From the NCBI GenBank assembly GCA_020631735.1, contig CM036170.1, forward strand, positions 66,913,737 to 66,977,736: a stretch of 64,000 nucleotides of DNA, given 5' to 3'. The notes beneath the pieces are model-generated. The model was not told the origin of the DNA. It worked only from the letters and a program-made list of their open reading frames with translations, and ran no database searches. A program made the translations under genes and the position numbers. Source of the DNA: Saccharum officinarum (lineage: Eukaryota; Streptophyta; Magnoliopsida; Poales; Poaceae). Numbering within the stretch: position 1 is the first letter of the stretch; each line of letters opens with the position of its first letter. Positions 23,770-33,599 of the stretch are shown here, in pieces.

Positions 23770-24261
23770 GTGCGCCACGATGGACAAGGAAGAACAGTAA
23801 ATGTCTAGATTATATTTATCATTTATCATGTAATCCATTTATGTTATAATATGTACCTTATGCTTCGTACCCTTCTCTATTTCTACATGTGAGACCCTAT
23901 GCTTATTTCACCTTCATGCAATCTATTTCTATAATCTAGCTTGTATCATCTTCATCTGTAATCCCTAATCTACCCTTAGCTAAACTCTAGCTTAATTAAC
24001 CCTAAACCCTAGCTAAAACCTAACACAAATAAACAAGATATGAGGCATATATTCAATTTAAATTATTTTAAATAAAGCTACATATAAAAGTTTCTCAAAC
24101 ATGGTATTTCATATTTTTAACATGAAGATTATCTCAAGAGAAACACAATAAATTTTTTTACTAATTTTAGACCAATATTTCTCAAGATATGAATTTTTGA
24201 AGCTTTTAAATAATTTCTGCAAATTCATTTAAAAAATAGAAATAAATTTGGAAATACATTA

Positions 24262-24490
24262 CTACAAGCGGTGGTCAATGTCACCCGCCTTAGAAACATG
24301 TTTCTACAGGCGGTTGGCATTGGCCACCGCCACCGCCTATAGAAATGATTTCTACAGGCGGTTTATATTGACCACCGCCTGTAGAAATATGTTTCTATAG
24401 GCGGTGGTCAATACCAACTGCCTGTGAAAATCGTTTCTACAGGCGGTGGTCAATACCAACCGCCTGTAGAAATGTGCATCCTATATAAGA
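24262..24490. promoter_or_regulatory. Internal CACTA hairpin array with TATA box
   Basis: TACTACAAGCGGTGG at 24262 resembles a CACTACAAG terminus. It is followed by several inverted pairs of TTTCTACAGGCGGT and ACCGCCTGTAGAAA, closely related to the terminal arrays. TATATAAG at 24483 comes directly after, then a GC-rich leader with a GTGAGT donor near 24624. This is the likely promoter of the TnpA-like gene. It could also be the terminus of a second element. A shorter version recurs at 27508-27650. Confidence 0.6.
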
Positions 24491-24929
24491 AAGCGCAGGA
24501 GCCCTAAAATTTTCTAAGTGTTTGGCGGGCCGGTTTTTCGAATCGACGCCCTCAGGCTGCCGAAATCCGCCACCGGCCGCTGCCTCCGCCGCGTCACGCC
24601 GCCTTGCCACCGTCGTCGTGTCGGTGAGTTCTATGTGCCTCCTGTCTCCTCCTCTCTCTCTCTACGCATTGGCGCGGGGGCGGCGGATGCGGTCAGTGCC
24701 GGTGGCGGAGCCGCGGCGGAGGTGCGGTGGTGGAGGTGGTGCGGTGGTGGAGGTGCGGTGGCGGGCGCAGGGGACGACGAAGGTGGTGCGGTGGCGGGTG
24801 TGGGGGTGGCGGAGGTGGTGCAGTGGCGGGGGCAGGCCGAGCAGTTGGGCCGACCTGTGAGCTAGTGGGCCGGCCCAATTGCTTGGCGGCCTTTTTTATT
24901 TTGCTTTGTTTGATAAATATGTATGATGT

Positions 24930-25182
24930 AATTATTATTTCTTTATAAATATATATGTGTGATGTAATTATTATTTCTTTATAAATATATATGTGTGATG
25001 TAATTATTATTTCTTTATAAATATATATGTGTGATGTAATTATTATTTCTTTATAGATATATATATGTGTGATGTAATTATTATTTCTTTATACATATAT
25101 ATATATATATATATATATATGATGTAATTATTATTTCTTTATAAATATATATGTGTGATGTAATTATTATTTCTTTATAAAT
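24930..25182. repeat. 36-bp AT-rich minisatellite
   Basis: About seven units of GATGTAATTATTATTTCTTT plus a TATAAATATATATGTGT tail. The parallel copy at 28085-28328 has a shorter TA run. It lies in the presumed leader intron of the TnpA-like gene. Confidence 0.9.
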
Positions 25183-25251
25183 ACAAACTCTACTGAGTAG
25201 GGTTTAGGGTCCTTATGATATCATTATATATTTGTATGTCAGATTTTCGCG

Positions 25252-25961
25252 ATGAGTTCTCTGTGCAAGGACCAAGCACAAGGGTCCGAACACACGAAAC
25301 AAGCCCCAGGGTCCGAACACATGGAACATGCCCCAGGATCCAACCCCACGGAGCAAGCACAAGGGACCCACCAAACGCGCCAAGCTCTGGGGTCGTCTCA
25401 CCCCACGGAGCAAGTAGAAGGGACCCACGAAACGGGCCAAGCATTAGGGGCCGCCACGCCTTCATACGAAAGCGTTAGCGATGACATGGAGTCTCCCGAA
25501 GTAAGGAAGGCTCGTCGTGAATTGGCACGTGACCCTGATTACAATCCACACGATGATAAGGTAAATTACGCATCCATGATTTTCATATTTGTATCTAGAT
25601 GTACCAATCGATAATTTATTGTATGTACCTTTTTTCATGAATAGGAGGTGTTGTCTCAGTTCAAAGAGATTGTAGCTCAAGAAGAAGTGGCACACGAAGA
25701 TGAACTGAGCCCGACCGAGACGACCCCTGAGAGTTCAAGGAAAAGAAAGCGGAGTGACCGAAAGCGAGGTGATAGAGGACTGAACAGGTGGCCAGATGAT
25801 ACATATAGAATCTTAGAAGTGAGCCCGAAAGGACAGACCCTAGCTCCTGAGGAAGCCCTACCTAAGTTTTGGAATGCCCTTGGTTTCTTAGTTAGGGACA
25901 ATCTTGACATCACATGTCGACAGTGGAAAGATGTGTCAGATGCTGACAAGAAAAAAATTTG
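25252..25961 (+). pseudogene. CACTA TnpA-like gene, 5' part (left copy, truncated by the gap)
   Basis: First exon MSSLCKDQAQGSEH... with QG/EQ-rich imperfect repeats ends at a GATAAG/GTAAAT donor near 25560. After an intron of about 85 bp, the second exon begins EVLSQFKEIVAQEE. It contains a basic stretch (SSRKRKRSDRKRGDRG) and the WKDVSDADKKKI motif typical of plant transposase (Ptta/En/Spm) proteins. A TGA at 25960 ends the frame. The rest of the gene is present only in the right-hand copy. Confidence 0.72.
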
Positions 25962-26027
25962 AGATAAGCTAGTGACCAGGTTCGTTTTTCCTCGGGGCTC
26001 AGACAAACTTGTGAAGGAATATGCCAT

Positions 26028-26127
26028 NNNNNNNNNNNNNNNNNNNNNNNNNNNNNNNNNNNNNNNNNNNNNNNNNNNNNNNNNNNNNNNNNNNNNNNNN
26101 NNNNNNNNNNNNNNNNNNNNNNNNNNN
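26028..26127. other. Assembly gap (100 N)
   Basis: Exactly 100 unknown bases, the conventional size for a gap of unknown length. The flanks are the two ends of the same 3.1-kb sequence. Confidence 1.
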
Positions 26128-29100
26128 CTTAACCGAAGAGACAATTGAGTCTGGAGGTGTGGCAATAGGTTTGTCTCGTCACCAACATGTAGGGTAGGCC
26201 CGAAGGAAGAGGGAGGAACAGGAAATGAAATCAATCTTCGTCCCGCAAGATTACAATACAGTCCTCAAGGCACATCACAGCATCCTACATCAGCTCTTGA
26301 TAATGGAGCCTTTGATCGAGGAACACATTGATGAGCTTCGCGAACATAATCATGGGCACACGGATGAATGGTTAATGAAAGAACACAAGAATCAGTTCAC
26401 CTCATGGCTAAGGGAGCATGACATTCCAGATGGAAAACAATTGAGGAACGCACCATCAAGATGTTGGCTTCTAGACCATCATGCCAGGTCACGACATGGC
26501 AAACCTATGACATCAGTGGCTTCACATACTGTACCAAGTCCAAGGACAAAAAGAGCATGTCACAGAACAGTGGAGTTCGATGTGACGCCTTACACTCTGA
26601 AACTGGTGAGGAAACTACATACTTTGGCTTCGTTGAGGACATATGGAACTAGACTATGGTACATTTCAAATCCTTGTGTTTCGATGTCAATGGGTTGAAG
26701 ACAAACATATCACAGTAGACAACTATGGGGTCAGAGTTCTTGATCTAAGTAAGGTATGCTACAAAGATGATCCATGGATAATGGCTAACCGTGTTGCACA
26801 GGTCTTCTATGCTGAACAGATCATTTCTCCCATGAGAAGAAAAGTACGGACAAGCCAAAGCATGTAGTTTTTCCTGAAAAGCAACAAGCTATAGGAGTTG
26901 ATGGTGTATCTGACCTAAATGAATTTAACGAGTTCAGCGACATTTCTCTCTTTGTAGATGACCATCCATAAAGATAAGGAATGTTGAGCGAAGCATCCCA
27001 CAGAATTCGTTTCCCTAGGTGCGCCACGATGGACAAGGAAGAACAGTAAATGTCTAGATTATATTTATCATTTATCATGTAATCCATTTATGTTATAATA
27101 TGTACCTTATGCTTCGTACCCTTCTCTATTTCTACATGTGAGACCCTATGCTTATTTCACCTTCATGCAATCTATTTCTATAATCTAGCTTGTATCATCT
27201 TCATCTGTAATCCCTAATCTACCCTTAGCTAAACTCTAGCTTAATTAACCTTAAACCCTAGCTAAAACCTAACAAAAATAAACAAGATATGAGGCATATA
27301 TTCAATTTAAATTATTTTAAATAAAGCTACATATAAAAGTTTCTCAAACATGGTATTTCATATTTTAACATGAAGATTATCTCAAGAGAAACACAATAAT
27401 TTTTTTTACTAATTTTAGACCAATATTTCTCAAGATATGAATTTTTGAAGCTTTTAAATAATTTCTGCAAATTCATTTAAAAAATAGAAATAAATTTGGA
27501 AATACATTACTACAAGCGGTGGTCAATGTCACCCGCCTTAGAAACATATTTCTACAGACGGTTGGCATTGGCCACCGCCACCGCCTATAGAAATGATTTC
27601 TACAGGCGGTGGTCAATACCAACCGCCTGTAGAAATGCGCATCCTATATAAGAAAGCGCAGGAGCCCTAAAATTTTCTAAGTGTTTGGCGGGCCGGTTTT
27701 TCGAATCGACGCCCTCAGGCTGCCGAAATCCGCCACCGCCGCTGCCTCCGCCGCGTCGCGCCGCCTTGCCACCGTCGTCGTGTCGGTGAGTTCTATGTGC
27801 CTCCTGTCTCCTCCTCTCTCTCTCTACGCATTGGCGCGGGGGCGGCGGATGCGGTCAGTGCCGGTGGCGGAGCCGCGGCGGAGGTGCGGTGGTGGAGGTG
27901 GTGCGGTGGTGGAGGTGCGGTGGCGGGCGCAGGGGACGACGAAGGTGGTGCGGTGGCGGGTGTGGGGTGGCGGAGGTGGTGCAGTGGCGGGGGCAGGCCG
28001 AGCAGTTGGGCGACCTGTGAGCTAGTGGGCCGGCCCAATTGCTTGGCGGCCTTTTTTATTTTGCTTTGTTTGATAAATATGTATGATGTAATTATTATTT
28101 CTTTATAAATATATATGTGTGATGTAATTATTATTTCTTTATAAATATATATGTGTGATGTAGTTATTATTTATTTATAAATATATATGTGTGATGTAAT
28201 TATTATTTCTTTATAGATATATATATGTGTGATGTAATTATTATTTCTTTATACATATATATATATGATGTAATTATTATTTCTTTATAAATATATATGT
28301 GTGATGTAATTATTATTTCTTTATAAATACAAACTCTACTGAGTAGGGTTTAGGGTCCTTATGATATCATTATATATTTGTATGTCAGATTTTCGCGATG
28401 AGTTCTCTGTGCAAGGACCAAGCACAAGGGTCCGAACACACGAAACAAGCCTCAGGGTCCGAACACATAGAACATGCCCCAGGATCCAACCCCACGGAGC
28501 AAGCACAAGGGACCCACCAAACGCGCCAAGCTCTGGGGTCGTCTCACCCCACGGAGCAAGTAGAAGGGACCCACGAAACGGGCCAAGCATTAGGGGCCGC
28601 CACGCCTTCATACGAAAGCGTTAGCGATGACATGGAGTCTCCCGAAGTAAGGAAGGCTCGTCGTGAATTGGCACGTGACCCTGATTACAATCCACACGAT
28701 GATAAGGTAAATTACGCATCCATGATTTTCATATTTGTATCTAGATGTACCAATCGATAATTTATTGTATGTACCTTTTTTCATGAATAGGAGGTGTTGT
28801 CTCAGTTCAAAGAGATTGTAGCTCAAGAAGAAGTGGCACACGAAGATGAACTGAGCCCGACCGAGACGACCCTGAGAGTTCAAGGAAAAGAAAGCGGAGT
28901 GACCGAAAGCGAGGTGATAGAGGACTGAACAGGTGGCCAGATGATACATATAGAATCTTAGAAGTGAGCCCGAAAGGACAGACCCTAGCTCCTGAGGAAG
29001 CCCTACCTAAGTTTTGGAATGCCCTTGGTTTCTTAGTTAGGGACAATCTTGACATCACATGTCGACAGTGGAAAGATGTGTCAGATGCTGACAAGAAAAA

Positions 29101-29173
29101 AATTTGAGATAAGCTAGTGACCAGGTTCGTTTTTCCTCGGGGCTCAGACAAACTTGTGAAGGAATATGCCATA
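26128..29173 (+). repeat. Right copy of the 3.1-kb duplication, with many small indels
   Basis: Matches 22851-26027 but is rich in one-base deletions (ATGGGAACTAG to ATGGAACTAG near 26643, CCCAATGAG to CCCATGAG near 26830, CCATCCAATAAAG to CCATCCATAAAG near 26967, GACCCCTGAG to GACCCTGAG near 28870). It also has a 35-40-bp deletion near 26158 and a deletion in the hairpin array. The indel load is heaviest at the gap edge. Confidence 0.9.
26225..27019 (+). pseudogene. CACTA TNP2 3' fragment (duplicate copy)
   Basis: Repeats the C-terminal part of the transposase (from FVPQDYNTVLKAHHS on) in three frames because of one-base deletions near 26433, 26645, 26833 and 26969. It has no start of its own. 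Confidence 0.8.
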
Positions 29174-30254
29174 AAGCAGTGGGTGATCATGTTCTGAAAC
29201 TGGAGGTCCGAGATGAATACCAAGTGGGCAAAGAAAGGGTTGGACCCAACAAAAAGGTACAAGATTACGGCCGGCAGTGTGCGGTTTTTCTAGAGTAAAG
29301 GAGAGAGTCAGAGTTCGTAGCTCGGAGTGAAGCCAATACCGAGCTGGCAAAGAAGAACAAGTACCACCACCACCTAGGCACAGGTGGTTACCAACGCCAG
29401 GTTCTCAAGTGGAGGCAAGAAGAGGCTGCCAAGAAAGCGGCAGGGTTGCCGACGCTGTCTGAGCAACTTGGAGAAAGGACCGCAAATTAGATTCATGCTC
29501 GGAAACCGATGGAAACCGAGACCGGTGTGTCCTTTGATGACCCAACGCTCGATGAAGCAGCAAAGAGCATATTTGCGGTGGTAGCTAAGCAGCACGAAGG
29601 ATTATTTAAGCCACGAAGAGAGAGACATCCTTACTGTTGGCCTAGGTAACCCCGAGCACCCTGGTCGTGTTCGAGGCATCTCATAAAAAAATGATGGAAA
29701 AAAGGATTCGGACCGGAGTGGGAGGGTGAGTACAAGAAACGTGATCGATACAAGAAAGAAATGAAAAGTTATTTTAAGGAGGAGGCAAAGAAAGACTTCC
29801 ATGAGATCATGTCCAAAATTCTATCCGATCCTCCTCTAGAGTTGATGCAGCGTTTGGCGAGTGCGATGTCTGCTCAACAGATGATCACTTAGGCTCCCCA
29901 GATGCAGCTAGTCCCAACAACACAACCATTGGTGACATAGTGTACCACAACCATTCCAAGCAGTGTTGCGTCAACGGCAAACAAGGTTCATTATCCAGTT
30001 GACGACATTGATAGGCCGGTGGCTTGCTCCCTAGTCATAAGATATGGTATTAACAATCATCGTACAAGGAAAGTAGCCATAGGCCTTACGATCCCAAGAC
30101 GCAAGTACCATGAGAGCGACATTCCAGAAGACTACTGTAAGGTAGAAGTGTCGACGGTCGTCCAAGGATACGAGGACGACATGCTAGACATCCCCAGTCC
30201 CGAGGGCATTGAGAAATTCGGACATGCTATCAAGAACTTCATCCTTTGGCCTTG
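28398..30254 (+). pseudogene. CACTA TnpA-like protein (plant transposase, Ptta/En/Spm family), disrupted
   Basis: Exon 1 is 28398-28706 and exon 2 starts at 28791 after a TTCATGAATAG acceptor. The product continues past 29173 in unique sequence: KQWVIMF, MNTKWAKKGLDPTKRYKI, WRQEEAAKKAAGLPTLSEQL, ETGVSFDDPTLDEAAKSIF and VGLGNPEHPGRVRGI, the conserved end of TnpA-like proteins. A tail ending DIPSPEGIEKFGHAIKNFILWP follows at 30100-30250. Frame is lost near 28870, 29106, 29196, 29293, 29480, 29640 and 29930. In En/Spm, TnpA binds the subterminal repeats and regulates the element. Confidence 0.75.
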
Positions 30255-30267
30255 ACGAGACGTCCAG

Positions 30268-31800
30268 TTGAGTGAGCCACCACCATCCTCTCAAGCCCCG
30301 CCACTTACTCAGGACTCGTCAGCACCTGCCGATCCTCCTCCTAACCCACCATCGTCGCCGATCGTGGCTCCTGTTAACCCCCCAACATCTCCGCCACCAT
30401 TCAATTCTTCACCTCCTCCCACACCCAAAGATCTTGAACAAACACGGGAGGCACCAGAGCGGCCGAGGAAGAAATTTCCAGTACCCAAATTGGTTTCCCT
30501 CTTCGAGCAAAAGAAAAAGACTGCCGGTACGGCCAAATTTTTATCAGGAATTGCACAAAGCCGCACTACACGTACCCTTGACTTGGTTGAGCATGAGAAG
30601 TTAGCAAAAAAGCCGAAGGTAATTACCGTAAGTATCAGGAAGCCAACAATGGACGATTACAAAAATGTTCCTGATAAATACGTGCCTGGAAGGCCTCTAC
30701 TCAAGTGGGATACACTCAAGAAGATCCCAGCTGGTGTTAAAAGGCTGCATGACTGGTACATGAGAGCATCCTCTATTGGCATCGACACCATCAATGTGTC
30801 TATACCACCAACTGCATTTGTTTGTGGTAGACAAACGGCTGTTATTACCTTCGAGGACATGTGGTTGATGATGAACCTCCAGAGACTCGATGTACAGCTC
30901 GTAACGGTGTTTGCATTGTAAGTGTCACTCAAACTAACACATGCATGTGCCATTATTTGTGAGTTGTATCAATTTTCAATATCTAACATGTACGTGCGCC
31001 TTGCAGAATGCAATATGATCAGCAGGAGATGTGTTATGGTTCGAATCCTAATTCTAATGCCAGTCAAAGGGTTGGGTATTTGAACCCAATAAAAATATGT
31101 GAGGAGCAGCACACGTTAAGAATCGGGGATGGTCACGAAAACTTACAGAGTTTACGAGGTGAAGAACGGGAGAAGAAAATAGCGGACCTTAGGAAGGAGT
31201 TTGAAGCCAGATACGCCTTATACCTAGGACACGCAATGCTTTAGTTTCAACACTGAGAATCCATAGTGGCCCCCTACAACTTTGGGTTAGTGTGAGTTTA
31301 CATATATCAAATTAATTATTTTAGTACACACATGCATCATAAATTTGATTCGTGCAGGGACCACTGGATCTGCTTCATATTTTTCCTAGGCCTGGACAGG
31401 TGTTGGTATGTGACTCCATAGATTATCCGACTACAAGCTATGAAACATGCGTGACGCACTTAGAGCTGTAAGTCGAGATTTTGCATGCATACTTTAATCG
31501 ATGAGATGTTGAGAATAACAAGGTGATTCTATTCGAGATTATAGGGCATATAGGTATTACAAGATTAAAGATGGAAGGTGTGAGTCATCAACACAAGGGC
31601 AGTCATTGAAAATATTTCATAACTGGCTGGCACGTATGGAAATTTATGAATACATATCATACATGTACAATACATAGGACGATGTTGCAAGTAAATAACC
31701 ACTTTCTCGTTATATAGTGCCACAAACAACCACCCGGATCGGTCCACTGTGGATTCTACGTGTGCGAGTTCATGAGAGAGAACAGACGATAGATTAAGAA
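30268..31800 (+). pseudogene. Ulp1-like (C48) cysteine protease gene carried by the CACTA, disrupted
   Basis: Begins with a proline/serine-rich segment (30268-30470), then a conserved-looking region PGRPLLKWDTLKKIPAGVKR to FEDMWLMMNLQRLDV (30680-30890). Small exons follow, with a probable intron 30920-31007 (TTGCAG acceptor). The C-terminal pieces carry the protease signature in order: DHWIC (His codon 31362-31364), CDSIDYP (Asp 31412-31414) and HCGFYVCEF (Cys 31748-31750, preceded by KQPPGS). These pieces lie in different frames with stops between them, so no active protease is encoded. Ulp1-type domains remove SUMO in the cell; copies carried by plant CACTA and Mutator elements are common and of unknown role. 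Confidence 0.65.
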
Positions 31801-32289
31801 CCCTTCTAAGGTAATATAAGTAATAGTCATGTATGTATTTCTGACATTAAATTTGCAAATGTATTATCAAGTGTAAATATATGATGTTTATAAACCTCAT
31901 TTCCAGAAATTTGATGTAAAAAAGGCTAAGTACATGACCGAACATGTTTTATACAACATAGTTGAGGATATGTGCTCATTTATCTTGAAAGAAGTCATTC
32001 CATTGGAAAATATCACGATGCTACCAGCGTCTTAGCACGCCCAGAGTATAGAATGCTCACAGATATTAGTAGGCTTCAACTTAGTCGAGACAGTTATTAG
32101 ACAACGGGTGAAAACTTTGATGTATATAATGTGTGATGTATAGATACTCTTGTAACTTTATGTTTGTGAGCACGAAATTTTGATGTATATAAATGTATGT
32201 ATGAAATATTTAAATTGCATGTTGCTATATTTGAACATCATCCAATAAGGTTTAGTAGTTCCAATATCAATGTATATGTATATATTTTT

Positions 32290-32458
32290 ACACAGACAGT
32301 TCACTAAGTGAGCCGCCTGTGAAAATAGATTTCCACAGGCGGTTCAAAAGCAACCGCCTGTGATGTTGTCTCATTTCCACCAGCCTCCAGCGCAGGCGGT
32401 GCTGAAAAACACCAGTGAAAATAGGTATAGACCCACCTGTATAGTATATCTACTCGTG
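32290..32458. repeat. CACTA 3' subterminal repeats
   Basis: Inverted copies of ACCGCCTGTGAAAAT and ATTTCCACAGGCGGTT (about 32310-32360), matching the 5' array, then the terminus TATCTACTCGTG. Confidence 0.75.
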
Positions 32459-32552
32459 GCTGAAACTGACGCCATTTCCAAGGTCGTGGATTTCGTATGT
32501 CATTTTGTCACGTACATTGTAATCACCTTTTGGCATTTTGCACTCGCCACGC

Positions 32553-32558
32553 TATAAG
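32553..32558 (+). promoter_or_regulatory. TATA-type core promoter of LysM copy C
   Basis: TATAAG in the shared block, 91 bp before the ATG. Only about 90 bp of original upstream DNA remain before the CACTA end. Confidence 0.5.
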
Positions 32559-32643
32559 AAGGCACGAACCAGCAAAAGCCTCAAGCTCACACATACTAGC
32601 TCATTCTCGCTAGCTTCATTCCTTCACGTGCACAAAACTTGCA

Positions 32644-33049
32644 ATGGCGAACCGTGGCACGGCCGCTCTTGTGTTCGCGTTTCTCCTTGTCGCGGTCACC
32701 CTGGCGGACGCAACAGTCCCACCGGTCAGTGGCGGATGCAGTCTAAACCTGTGGGGCCACCTGGCCCCACAGGTTTTGATGAAACTAGTAGAATTTTACT
32801 GTAGCTTATATGACTTGGCCCCACAGTGTCTACTGCTGCCCCACAGAATTTGATTGCTGGATCCGCCACTGCACCGTGTCACCGCTGGTCTGCAACAAGG
32901 TGCACGGGGTGCAGGAGCGGGAGACGTGCTTTGCCGTGGCACAGGCCGCCGGGCTGACCCTGAAGCAGTTCCTCGGCTTCAACCCCAACATCAACTGCGA
33001 GAAGCTCTTCCTCGGCCCGTGGATTTGCCTTGATGCCGCTCACGCTTGA
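32644..33049 (+). pseudogene. LysM protein copy C, disrupted by a hAT MITE
   Basis: The signal peptide MANRGTAALVFAFLLVAVTL and VPPV are intact. A 145-bp MITE at 32727-32871 then interrupts the frame. The complete LysM domain follows (VCNKVHGVQERETCFAVA to LFLGPWICLDAAHA, stop 33049) with all four cysteines, but in another frame: the insert plus the target duplication adds about 151 bp. The downstream frame can open at ATG 32810 without a signal peptide. GTCAGT at 32725 resembles a splice donor, but the acceptors I could find in the MITE do not restore the frame. Confidence 0.8.
32727..32871. mobile_element. 145-bp hAT MITE inside LysM copy C
   Basis: Ends CAGTGGCGGATGCAG and, inverted, CAGTGGCGGATCCAGC. 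The target duplication is imperfect (CACCGGT left, CACCGT right, one base lost). A GGGGCCACCTGGCCCC palindrome lies near the left end. Copies A and B give the empty site. Confidence 0.85.
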
Positions 33050-33106
33050 CAGAATTTGATGGCACCCTGCGTACAACGTCGTTATGTTCGTGCTCTGAAT
33101 AATAAG

Positions 33107-33231
33107 GTCTTGTTTAGATGTAATCGGTTTCACATCAATTTACCTGTGTTAGAGTGTATTGGGGTAGAACTTGAATTAAATTCTACCCCAACACACGTGG
33201 ATTGAAGTGAATCTGACGACATCAACAAGAC
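33107..33231. mobile_element. Short MITE in the 3' flank of LysM copy C
   Basis: Inverted ends GTCTTGTT and AACAAGAC, flanked by TAAG on both sides. An internal hairpin lies around TAGAACTTGAATTAAATTCTA. Absent from copies A and B at the same place. Confidence 0.65.
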
Positions 33232-33599
33232 TAAGAGGTCTCGTATATACTCCTTGTGTTCTGGTCTACGAGCCTTAGCTGCTATAACTAAGGTTCGCGC
33301 TGATTATTTTCTATACTTTCCTGTACTGTTCTGGAGTTCTTTGTCGTTACTGTGTTCCAGTATGGCGCTGTAACAGATGTGGCCAGAAAATGAATGTCAG
33401 TTGTGTGTCCCATGTTCCATTCCGTGGTCTTCGTTTCTCTCTTGCATTGTATGGCTATCCATGGTGCTAGTATATGAACTGTGAAGGTTACACGTAGTTA
33501 ACATGAAGCATCGATCATTAGCAGTAGCCATATATACCTGAGCCACACGCCCACACCCACACTGTAGCCACTAATAACCGTCACCATGCAGCTAGCAAA

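Larger units (their letters stand above)
22851..26027 (+). repeat. Left copy of a 3.1-kb near-identical duplication abutting an N gap
   Basis: The segment from CTTAACCGAAGAGACAATTG (22851) to GAAGGAATATGCCAT (26027) recurs at 26128-29173 in the same order. This copy keeps the reading frames open through DUF4216 and the TnpA-like second exon (for example EDIWELDYG and TTPESSRKRK). Confidence 0.9.
19217..32458 (+). mobile_element. CACTA (En/Spm-type) transposon
   Basis: The left end is CACTAGTAGAAAAGAGC; the right end, read inward, is CACGAGTAGATATACT, one base different over the first nine. The target duplication GCT (19214-19216 and 32459-32461) is perfect, and joining the flanks restores the sequence of copy B. 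Inside are subterminal hairpin repeats, a TNP2 transposase, a TnpA-like gene and a Ulp1-like protease region, all on the plus strand and all disrupted. The annotated length of 13.2 kb includes a probable 3.1-kb false duplication around an N gap, so the real element is nearer 10 kb. Confidence 0.9.
32459..33490 (+). repeat. LysM tandem unit, copy C (proximal promoter, gene, 3' flank)
   Basis: Continues copy C after the CACTA: GAAACTGACGCCATTTCCAAGG, the TATA block at 32553, the gene, and the 3' flank to about 33490, collinear with 4300-5100 and 11780-15600. Confidence 0.82.

Noticed and set aside
24518..24865. Protein gene in the GC-rich block before the TnpA-like gene
   Set aside because: A GTGAGT donor and the position after a TATA box fit a leader exon and intron better; the frame is Gly/Val-rich and differs between the two copies.
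24000..25210. CCCTAAACCCTAG and GGGTTTAGGGT as telomeric repeats
   Set aside because: Single partial units only, no tandem array.
22851..29173. True biological tandem duplication of the CACTA 3' half
   Set aside because: Possible but less likely: both copies end at the N gap and the right copy has random frame-breaking indels, as in unpolished contig ends.
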